64,000 bases of DNA, from the NCBI RefSeq assembly GCF_000189635.1, contig NW_002476407.1:744001-808000 (forward strand), written 5' to 3'. The notes beneath the pieces were generated by a model. That model was not told the origin of the DNA. It did no database searches and worked only from the letters and a program-made list of their open reading frames with translations. Within the stretch, counting starts at the first letter, position 1. The number at the start of each line of letters is the position of its first letter. The DNA is from Tetrahymena thermophila SB210 (lineage: Eukaryota > Ciliophora > Oligohymenophorea > Hymenostomatida > Tetrahymenidae). Below are positions 50,137-61,600 of this stretch, one piece after another. The translations under genes were made by a program, and so were the position numbers.

Positions 50137-51064
50137 ATTTATTTTTTTTGTTGCAATTACATGAAAATTAGTTTTGACAAAATTCAAGTAGTAATCAATT
50201 TTTAAAACTAATTTTAAAGCTTCATTTTTTGTTACTGTGTATTGAAGAAATTTTTAATTAGATCATAAAATTAATATCTGGTTAGAACTTAACAAAAATT
50301 GAAATTATATTTAAAAGTAAATATCAAAGAAAAATTTAATATTTAAACCTGAAATATTTTTATTTTCAAAATTTAATATTTAAACCTGAAATATTTATAT
50401 TTTCAAAATTTAAATCAGGCTTAGAACTTAACAAAAATTGAAATTATACTTAAAAGCAAATATCATTTATTAATTTAATATTTAATGCTGAAATATTTAT
50501 ATCTTCAAAATTGAAATTAGGCTTGGAACTTAACAAAAATTGAAATTATAAATATAATAGAGTAGTTTAATATTTAATGCTGAAATATTTATAATTTCAA
50601 AATTTACATAATTTTTTAGAAATTAACAAAAATTGTAATTATTTTTAAAAATAAAAATGATTGAGTAGTTTAGTATTAACATTTCAAATAATTAATGTTG
50701 TAATAGAAAATAAGGCAGTAATCTTTACTAATGTTTACTAATTTGAGGATTTAAATTTTTGAAGCATTTATTTTAATAATTCGTACGGTACTATTAGTAA
50801 GTGTAATAAATAAGAATATTTTCTGTGAATAGATTTTACCCAAATAATAAATTATCAAATTTTTTAATGCAAAAATTTACAAATTAAAAAAAAAAAACTT
50901 TTTTTTTGAGTAGTTTTTAATTAATAGAGAAAATTTGTAGTTATATTAAAAACAAACAAACAAAAAAAAAGAAACAACTTTGAAAGTATATAAATAAATA
51001 TATAATAGGTAGTTATCAAATTTATAGTTTGAATTTCTAAAAATTAAAATAAAAAGATTAATAT
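50137..51064. other. Intergenic with tandem repeats
   Basis: Spacer between the otubain-like gene and the first PAS-type gene. Its central part is the repeat listed at 50277-50650; the rest is A/T homopolymer-rich with no gene. Confidence 0.6.
50277..50650. repeat. Four-copy tandem repeat, ~95-140 bases per unit
   Basis: The anchor AACTTAACAAAAATTGAAAT or a variant recurs at about 50287, 50424, 50527 and 50623. Between anchors a second shared stretch, TTTAATATTTAA followed by CTGAAATATTTATAT, recurs near 50336, 50374, 50479 and 50562; the first interval holds it twice, an internal 38-base duplication. Unit length therefore varies. No protein-like frame is present. Confidence 0.8.
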
Positions 51065-54000
51065 ATGGCAGTGGAAAAGAGCTTCAATTAGTTTTTGAAA
51101 TGCTTTTTAAAAACTATCCTTGAAATTATGGAAGATTAGCCAAATTATTCTGTTTCGATTCAAATTTATTTGTTTCTCATAATATGGCACTTTGTATAAA
51201 TTACAGGCTATTTATATTCAGACTAAATGAGACCTATTTAAGATTAATATTAAAAGTTAGTTACTTTGATTGAGTACATAAGCACTGGTACTTACCTACT
51301 TTATTACAAAGAGAACAACAATTTAATTATAGTTATATTTTATATTATGCAGGCAATCATGTATTTCTACTTTATTTACTTAGGAGCAATTACTTATATG
51401 AAGCTAAATAATTCTTAGTTTCTTTCTTAACAAAAAGAAAAACTCTCTTCTATTAACCACTTTCTTAACACTTTTTTTATACTCTTTTAATGGGTATTCT
51501 TCATACCTTATTTTGAAATTAACTCTGGAACTATTATATGTGGTTAGTAGAATTTTTTTGTTGACTAAAGAGATTATAATAATTGCTCATTATCTTTGGT
51601 ACAAGTGATATTTAGTGTAATAGGAAATTTACTCTCTATAATAACGAGCTTAATAATAATATATTTTTTTCGTAACTATGAATTTAACGAAAGAAATATG
51701 TTGAAAAGGAAGTTCCATTCTCTTTTAATTCCTTAGCTATTTGTTTACTTTTTAGTGATATTTACTACATTAACCAATCCTCTAAGCTATACTTTCAAAT
51801 ATATTTTACTATAAGTGCTAGTAATTTCAATGATGTATGATCTTTTATGCAATTTACCATTCAGAAACCCGAAAATTATATAAGTTTATGCTATTTCTAT
51901 CATTTTTTTTGAAATGACAGCTATAATTTATAGCTATCTGATGCTTTACACTAGCCAACAAGATAATGAAATGTTTTATTAAACTTTAATATTTGGATCT
52001 CTTTGTTCTTCTGTTTTATTAGTATCGTGGTATTACAGGTATGAAGATGTTATGAAAATAACTGAAAAAAATTTTGATAAGTAATTCAAATTATATTTTA
52101 TTAGGTAAATACATATCTTAATTAATTTGTTATTTAATAATTAGAATGTACAAGTTTTTAGGCTTTTAATTAGAGGAAATATTTAGATTATCTTAGGTTG
52201 CAGAGAGTGATAAATTTTCAAGATACAAGCTCTAAGAAATTATTTTATTTCATTAGTAGCAATGCACTAATTTAATGTGTAATTGCCATGATATAAATAT
52301 ATGCTAATCAAGAAAAAGCATAGAAAGTGAACAAATTCTTAAAATTATATAAAGTATATTTGAATGGAGTTTAAAATAGCAAATTCTTTAAAAAGATTAG
52401 AAAGAATATGAACATTTATCATTAAAGTATATATCGTTTATAGCGAAATACTAAAATAATTCAGTCAGCGCTTATTATCAGCTCTAGAATCTATTAAAAT
52501 AAGAATAAAAAAAGAGTTTTTACTTTGAATCTATCTGTGATATTCTTTCAAAAAATATACAATAATTAATAGAAGAGAGAATACAAAGAGAATCAATTAT
52601 TATTTAGGATTTCTCAGGAGTCAACTTAAGAGAATTGTTTTAAAGTTTTAGTAAGCAGGATTAGTCAACAGAAACATTAATACCTCTACTTATTAAATTT
52701 ATAGATGATAAAATTCACTTCTGGAATTAAGTTAAAGATCCTTCTTTGACACTTCAAAGTTTAAATCAGCAAGTTTTAATACTCAGTGAGAAGTGCTTGA
52801 ATATATCTTAAATATTTTAAAGTTACTTCACTAGTCTCAATTTATCTCATTGGTCATCAAATGTTATAGGAATAAAAGTATTATTTCAAATCAATTTCTT
52901 TCATTTCATAATAAATATAAATATTTTTACAAGATTAAATTTGTTACATTTAATTATTTTTGATTTTTTTTTAATAAAATTAAAAATTTTTCTAATTATT
53001 TGTTTATTTTATATTCAATTATTTATTTGTTTATTTGTTTATTTGTTTATTTGTTTATTTGTTTATTTGTTTATTTTTATTAATTTATTTATTTATTATT
53101 TTATTAGCTATATTCAATCTTTAAGGCGCTAGTTTAAAATCAGTTAGGAGTTTCAAGATAATTTGAGTAGTATGAAAGTGAGTTGTTAAAGAAAGACTCT
53201 GATAAAAATATGGAAACGTTAACTAATTTGAATTTAATTGAAGGTAACATTTTATTCATCTTAGTTAGCATGTCAACCAAAAGAGGGAAAATTATCAATA
53301 CTAAAAAGGATAAAATTTTGAATTTTTTTGGGTATGATATGAATGATGAAAGCTTAATTGAAAATATCAATCAATTGATGCCTAATATGTTTTCTAAAAT
53401 TCACAACTAATTAATGTCTAATCTAATTTTAAATGGATATTCTGTTTTATTTAACGGAAATAGATTAGTTTTTGGTTTGAATAAAAAAGGATTTATTTTT
53501 CCTTTGAAGCTTCAAATCGACTATTTAAGTAATTATTAGAGTGATTTTGTACTAAATGGATGCTTCTTAAAGCATGAAACATCATATTAGCATATAATAA
53601 TTGATGTAAATGGATTTATATAAGGATTAACAGAAGAAATATTTGAATTATTATCTGATTGCTAAACAAGTTAAGAACATCTGAATGAAGTAAATAATTT
53701 ACATATTTAATTGAATATTTTTAAGTTATTATTTTAATAGCTAAGAAATTTAGTCTTTTCATAGAAGCTGAATATATTTTTGATTATCCCACAGTTCACT
53801 GAGATCTTAGAAAACATTATCAATCAATAAGAAAAGAAGATTCAAACTTCAATCAAAAATACTAATTTAAACGAATTATATTATTAATTAAATGATATTG
53901 CATTTCAATCTGACAAAATTTACATAAAAATTCCTTCACATCTAACTAGCCTTGCACGGGATTTCAACCACTCTATTAGAGATTTTAAATGGTAATTTAA

Positions 54001-57000
54001 TTCGATAGACAATTCCTCTCCTATGTAATAGAGTAGTGCTAAAGCAAACAAACCTAAGGATGACTTAAATATTATTTAAATTTACTAATAATTTAAATAA
54101 TTTCATATAAAAAATAAATCTGTAATAAATAAATTTAATAATTAATTAATTAATTTTTTAAAATATATTTTTTTATTATGTAAAAGAAATGGGAATACTT
54201 TAACTCAAAACATTTACAAATCTCATATAAGTTAGAATAGAAGCATCTTAGTTTAGTCGAGGATGAACAAAAAAACCCTTTGTCTTCGAAGATGTATTAT
54301 GTGATAACGCTAACTATTTTAGAAAGTAAGCAATTTTCTAATTCTCCAACTTCACCTAAAAAATTACCTCTAATGAAATACATAAACTAAAAAAAAATCT
54401 ACCAGAATACAAATAGTAATGAATAGTAATATTTTCAATCTGGAGAGAAAATTTAATTAGATGATTAAGCTTAAAGTATATATAAAAAAGTTAGTGGAAA
54501 TAATAGTCCCACTTTTGGAGATGCCTAATTTTAAGAAAATTACCAATAAAAGTACCTAAATAAGGAAGAAGAGCAGCATTTTTTCAAAAATCAAATAAAG
54601 GACTTATCTAATAATAATAAATAAATGCCTTTACAAATTTAAAAGAAGCCAATATAATTTAATGAAATAGATGAATAAATAACATTTAATAAAAGCTTGA
54701 ATTTAGTCTAAAAATAATCTCTTAATAATATGGCTGATCAAGAATTTAAAAGACATGGTGATTCAACAGAATTTAGAGATGAGAAATAAAACCATCAAAA
54801 TAAAAATGATATTTCTTATAGCAACTAATTTACTATTCAAAAAATAAATTTTAATCAAGATATTAATAATTTAATACTCAGTTAAAACTAATTGACTATC
54901 CTATCTCCCTTAAGTAACTAGTAGAGTTCTCTAAATTTAGTTTAATAATAACCTCAATTAAACTTTCATAATTTTTTAGTAGAAACTGATAGAATTAAAG
55001 ATTAGCAATTAACTAATAGAAATGATTTAAATGAGTTCAAAAAATTGCTTTAGGAAGAAACAACTTTTTAAAATAAAGAAAATCCTGAGAAAATAAATTC
55101 ATAAATCTTTCAATTATCTGAGCCAAATTTGTAAAAAAATATAGAAGATGTTGAAAAAAATAATATTATCCCTAATCAAAAAATTAGTAGATTGTAAAAG
55201 TAAAAGACTATCCTCTTTCAGAAAATGAATTTGATCAATCTATATAAAAGAAACTCAAAAAAGGTATCCGATGAAAGTAGTAAAGATGTTAATACCTAAA
55301 ACAGGCATTCAGATGTTAATAATAATTTAGAAAATTAAAATAATGGAAAAGCTTCTCTCTCTTCTTACCAGTCATCCTAAAAAGGTTTTGATAACGGTAT
55401 TTTGCAAGTAATTGTTTAAAAGCGAAACCCTACAATTCTTAGACATTTTTATCTCATCCTTGGTAATTTTTATATTTTACTTTTCGAATCTTTATTTTAT
55501 TAATTTAATTTAATTCTTTTGAATAAACAAATTACAAATAGATTAACTCTTACTAAAAAAATGATGTTTGTTTTAGCAAAATCTCCAAAAATTTAATAAG
55601 ATTAAAAATGTTTTTTCATTTACTTAATTTTATTTGATTTAAAGCTATTTTAAAAGTCAATTATTATTTATTTTTATAAAAATAGAAGAAAAATTATTTA
55701 AGTAATTTATATTTTTTTAAAAATAAGATATTAGGTTTTTTCTATTTATAATGACTATAATATTAATTTCTATTGTTACTATCAACCAAATAAATTCTAT
55801 TTAAAAATTGATTGGAGATCCTCTTTAAGTAGGGTAGTTATTTTATTATTACACAAATTTGAACTTATACACCTTGAAGATGTACGAAATGAACCTTAAC
55901 ATACTAGATAATTACGTTATAAATGAATATTACGATAATCTTTCTACTAGTTTAAAAACACTGGCTGATAATTATTAAAATAGTTAGTCATAATCTTTTA
56001 ATGTTCTAAATAATATAAGAAGCTAATAGAATAATCCCACAGTAGATACTATGGTTTTTAGTTTAGGGTAAATTTTATAGTAAATTAAGACTTTAAAACA
56101 TCAATTTATTTTTATTTATAAAAAAAGTAAACCCTTCACAAAAAGAATATCAATAGTAGAATTCTTTTTTAAGATTCTGAATGGTGTGCTGTAAATTTAA
56201 GAAAATCCAAATAATTTCAATCCTATTTATTTATATCAAATAAATGCAAATTACTTCGAATACAGTGCTATGATAGACAGCTTCATGAAAACTTTATTCG
56301 ATAGTATGAATGATTAAAGCTTCTTACTAAATAGAGAGTATGTTATTTTTGGCAGTATAATTTTAGGGTATTTACTATTAATTCTAATATTTGGTATAAT
56401 AATTATGAATAAGATAAGTAACTACAATGAAAAAATTTTATTGCTTGTGAGTAGACTGACTGTGGCTGATATCGATAAAGAAGTAGGAATGTTGCAATTA
56501 TGCAAAAGTATATTTAGCAATTAGCAAAATACATGGAAATAGGTAAACTTTTCAAATATAATCTCACTTTCCACAGATGATACTTAAAAGAATTCTCATG
56601 ATTTCAATTAACTTGATCATGAATTTGCTAACAATTTTAGCAGCTAAAATTTTACTCATCATGAAATTTTTAATTCCAATCATTAAAATAATATAAAATC
56701 TAAGTTATGTAATTAAAATGTCGATTTGAATGTACATTAAAATAACCATTTATAAAATTTGGTGGATAACACACCGAAGAGAGAGATTTTACCAACAAAA
56801 GCAACTTAAAGTTCTGAGAGAAACTATAAAACAAGATAAAAAAATTAAAGTGAAATAAGTAAATTTAAGTCTACATCTTCAAATATCTCTTCTCAAATAT
56901 AAGGAACAAAGTTAAAAGATTGGCCTAGTTTTTTATTCTTTATCTTTATTTTGTTGGTAAGTGGGATTTTCTTTTTTGTTATATTGATATTAGCTTACAC

Positions 57001-57799
57001 AATAAGCATTTAGCTACAGCCTAGTGTAGATTTTATGAAAAATACTTCTCAATTTTATACTTTAATGAATAAGCAGGTCTTCATGAGTGAATACATTGCT
57101 GCAATTCCAATAATGAATATTATAGATCCAAATTATCCAGCTAATTATAATCAAACATAGATTTCTGATTATGAAGCTAATATTTAAAATTTATCTGATA
57201 TTATGAATAAAATTTTATAGGATATAAACAATTTAAAATCAGTCTCTTCATTTAGTGTATAACAATTTAACGATCTCTTCAGTTAAGATGCTTGTTCGTT
57301 CTTACAAAATGAAAATATTTGTGATGATAATAGCTCTGATTTAACTTAAAGTTAATAATTTTTAAGAAGTGCAGTTTCTCATGGAATATCTAGCATAGTC
57401 ACTAGCTACTAAAATTTATTTAAAAATGTCAATTATATAATTTAATTAAAAGACTTAGAATAACAGTTTAGCTAAATGAAGGACTATTTAAATAATTAAC
57501 TTTCCGTTGGTTAGATTTTTAATGCCTTTTCATCGCCGATAAAATTAGTTGATTAATTATTTTAATAGGCTAATCATTATTGTTAGAGTTTAATAAACGA
57601 TAATAAAAATTTAGTTATCATTTATTATTCAACAATAGGCTCTGTTTTAATTTGTTTATAGCTAATCATTGATCTCATTTTGAGAAATTCAATGAGAAAA
57701 AAACTCAGAAAAATAAATTTAGCTCTGTCTTTCATCCCTATTTCTATTGCTCAAGAAGATATAACAATACAATTACTTAAATCGATATCAAAGATGTGA
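51065..57799 (+). CDS. Giant multi-pass membrane protein with PAS-like region, paralogue E
   Basis: Five exons join in phase: 51065-52080, 52145-52877, 53108-54121, 54187-55462 and 55728-57799, giving 2,036 residues. Residues ~30-325 contain about seven membrane helices (SIQIYLFLIIWHFVQITGYL, IVIFYIMQAIMYFYFIYLGA, VIGNLLSIITSLIIIYFF) with a conserved loop CNLPFRNPK. A helical cytosolic part follows (SLKYISFIAKYQNN). From about 620 to 730 is a PAS-like region with the signature INQLMPNMFSKIHNQLM, then LVFGLNKKGFIFPLKL. A long Asn/Gln-rich linker fills exon 4. Exon 5 adds further helices near VIFGSIILGYLLLILIFGII and FLFFIFILLVSGIFFFVILI, lumenal stretches between them, and a last helix near the C-terminus. 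The layout recalls the TmcB/Tiny macrocysts-type PAS membrane proteins expanded in protists, but that link is by motif only. The first donor site was chosen at 52081 by comparison with paralogue F; 52095 is also in phase. Confidence 0.8.
53017..53080 (+). repeat. TTTATTTG microsatellite in an intron
   Basis: About seven near-perfect copies of the eight-base unit TTTATTTG in the second intron of paralogue E. Being intronic, it need not affect the protein. Confidence 0.9.
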
Positions 57800-58645
57800 T
57801 TTAAATAAATAAATAAATAATTATTTATATTTTTAGATTTTTATCAAATTATCAAATTTATATTCACATTTATGTAAAATATAAATCAAAAATAAATAAA
57901 TAAATATATTTAAGAAGAGATTTTAATAAAATAAAAATAGGGCTTATAATTTTTTTCAATATTTATGATTGATTTATAAAGACTATTTATTGATGAAAGA
58001 GCAATTTTTAAAATTAAATAATATTGAAATTATAAAATGTATTTAATTTAAAAATAAAATAAAAATATAAAAAATATAAGTTAATTCATTATTTGATTGA
58101 GGCCATTAAAGGGGTATTAGGTAAAGCTACATTTTAAAAATAGAATAAACCTTAACAACTTTTAAAAATTTGTTTATTAAAAACTAAGATAAATATAAAT
58201 AAAAATATGTAAGTTTTTGTTATCAGTGAGTTTACTCTTAAACTAAAAAGTTATTAAAAATAGAAACTTACATTTTGACTTTTATATGTAAATAAAGATA
58301 ATAAATAACTTAATATATACTTTCAAAATATTAAAAAGGTATTATCTCCTTTATGTAATTAAAGATAATAACTTAATATTTTTTGTATATTGTCAAAATA
58401 TTTAAAAACTATTATTATATCCTTAATAATAGAAGAATTAACCACTTATTATCTGTATTTTTACTGAATGGAAAGCCAAGTTATCTTTTTGTTATTCTTA
58501 TAAACATACAATTTTGAAAAGTAACAAACAAAATTTAATTAAAAAATACGAAATTAAAAAAGGAAAAGAGATTAGTATTTGATTAGAAAATTTAAAAATT
58601 TAAAGAAAAATAACTAAAGACAAAATTTATTTTTCTATTTTTGCA
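57800..58645. other. Intergenic between PAS-type paralogues E and F
   Basis: A+T-rich spacer with no supported gene. Around 58280-58440 there are two similar stretches with the wording AAAGATAATAACTTAATAT and a nearby CAAAATATT, a weak local duplication. Confidence 0.5.
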
Positions 58646-61600
58646 ATGAAAAGGAATGATGTTTAAAAGAAAAAAAAATCCTTTGCTAAACGCTTTATTA
58701 AAAAATTATGTTTTAATATCTTAGAAATAATGGAGGATTAGCCTAATTACAGTATTTCAATAGGAATTTATTAGCTTATAATATTTGTATACTTTATTCA
58801 GCTAGCTGGCTATTTATATTATGATAATGTTAGGGTATTTACAGATTAGTATGCAAATATTAAATTTTAAGTTGAATATATTAGCACTTCAACATACCTA
58901 CTATCCTATAAAGGCAATAATAACCTTATTTATATAGTATTTGGGCTTATGAGTGTTTTAATGTACTTTTAGATGATCTATCTGGTGTATATTACATATT
59001 TAAAGATTACAAACAAAAAAATGTCATCTACGCAAAAGCAGAAAAATACTTTCTTAAATCACTTTTTAAATACTTTTTATTTTTTATACTAATGGATTAT
59101 ATTTATACCTTTCTTTGAGATTAACTCTGGGACTTAAGGTTGTACTTAATAATCATTTTTTATTGACTAAAGAGATGTTAATGATTGCAATTTTCCTTAA
59201 GCCTAAACTATATTTAGTTGTATAGGAATGTCTTTGGCTTTAATAATAGGCTGTATAATAATTTTTTTTTTTAGGAATTATGAATTCAATGAGAAAAACT
59301 AATTAAAGAGGAGATTTCATATTATTCTACTTCCATAGTTCATCCTCACATTTTTGGTTGTATTTTTAAACTACAGAGATAATGTTAACATAGTTATCAA
59401 GAATTTAGTCTTACAGACTTTAGTCATTTCTCAAATTTATGATTTGTTTTGGAATCTACCTTTTAGAAATCCTAAGATCATTATAACGTATATAGTCTGC
59501 TTTGTATATTTCGAGGTATCATTTGTTAATTATTTAGTTCTAGTCCTTGATTATAGTATTTCTGATTAAGGTATGGTTCAATCAATAGCAATATTCACTT
59601 CTATAATTTCTGCAGCAATGATAGTTTGTTGGAATTACAAATATTAACAAGTTATGAAAATGGATGAAAAATCATTCTAAAGGTATTTATTTCATTTATA
59701 CACAGCATAATTTAATTACTTTTCAATTTATTCATTTTAAATTACACTTGAATTTATTCTTTTCAAAATGTTTAATTACTTAATTTAGAAATCCTAAATT
59801 CATGTTTGATATTAATTAAAAAACTTTGGTAATTAATTATCACCAAATTTAATTTCTATTAAGTTAAGTGTAATTTAATTTTCTGTAATGAGAAGATCAA
59901 AGTTACTTGCATCACAAATAAATTTTGAGGAATTTTTTTATTTCTAAAAATTTAATTAATTAAATCTGTAATTTTTTTTTTACCTTAAAACGAATTTAAA
60001 AAGACTGATTCTAAATTAATTTGTTTCTTTCACATGTACAAAATTCGAATTAAATTCTTTTTTTAAGAAATTATAAATATTTAGATTTTTATCTTGAAGA
60101 GCTCTAAAGAATAAGCTAACTCTCAGAAAGTGATAATTTCAACAAATAAAAAATTTAGCAATTGTTCATATCTCACTAAAAATAATGTTCAAATATTTTA
60201 TGCTTTTGCCACACAATTGATTTCAAAGTATTAAGGAGATGCGTCAATTATGACGAAATACTCAATTTAATTGATAGTATATTCTAATGGAGTCTTCAGT
60301 AATCTGTTTTAATTAAGGATTAAAAAAGATGTGAGCATATTTCTTTGAAATATATATCTTTTGTTGCTAAATACTTGAACAACTCTACTTTATCATATTA
60401 CAGACTTAGAAAGATATTATTTAAAGAAAAATAAAACACATTTTATTTTAATTCGATAACTAAACTTTTGTCAAAAAGAATCGGGCTAATGATGGAAGAA
60501 AGGATTAAAGACTTTAAATTAATTTCTGAAAACTAGGGCTCAAGCTATAAAATGTCAATAAAAAATATGTAAATCTAGGACTAAGCTAGAAATATTTAAA
60601 TTCCAATAATTCTAAATTATATTCTCAAAAAGATTAAATTCTGGTAATCCTTAAAGAACGAGGATGCTGATATCAATTATTTATCAGCACAGATAAAATC
60701 AATTGGTTTACACACTTTAGAAGTTTAGAATCAATTCTAAATTTAAAAATTATAATATGACAAACAGATTTACAACCAAAGCCCTATACTTTTAAAGGTA
60801 AATTCTATTTTTCTTTTCGAAAAAAGGTATTTAAAATATTATTTTCAATCTTTATAGATTGAGTCAATTTTCAAGGCAATTGTAGAAAATGATTTACTGA
60901 CTTCAGTGGAATTATAAAAAAATGTTAATGATATGTTAAGCAAGCAATAGTATTAAATTCAAGAAATAGCAAATTATTTAGACTTAATGAAAGGGTCTCT
61001 TATTTTGGTATAAGTTAGTCTAGTTAAAAATCCAGGATCTATTTTGAATAAAAACAAGTCTTAAATACTAAACTTATTTTAGTTTAGCTAGAATGATCAC
61101 AAAACTTTGACTAGTATAAACTAGCTAATGCCTAGCTTGTTTGCAAATATTCATAATGATTTAATGAAAACATCTGTAATTAAAGGGTTTTCAAGATTAT
61201 ATAGTTCGTATAATCAGATATTTGCTCAAAATAAATATGGTTTTTTGATTCCAGTAAAATTGAAAGTAGATCATTTATACGATTAAAAAGACGACTTTGT
61301 ATTAAACGGAAGCATTTTTCACTGTCCAACATCTAATTAGTATATTATTCTCAATTAATATGGATTCATCGAAGGAATTACAGAATATTTATATTAAATT
61401 CTATTTTAGGATAATTTTTAAGTAATTAATTTCTTATTTTATCTTGTAAAAGTAAAATATTAATTTTAATTTAATATCTTTTTTATTAAAGTTGTCAAAG
61501 GTGATTGGGAAATTTAATATTCTGTTTTTGATTCAAAATTTTTTCAATTTGATCAAAGAGTGCAATCAAAATGATAAAGATCTTATTTCAACAGTGCAAT

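Noticed and set aside
53140-53370. 76-codon minus-strand frame
   Set aside because: Antisense to the PAS-like exon of paralogue E, which has the conserved INQLMP signature.
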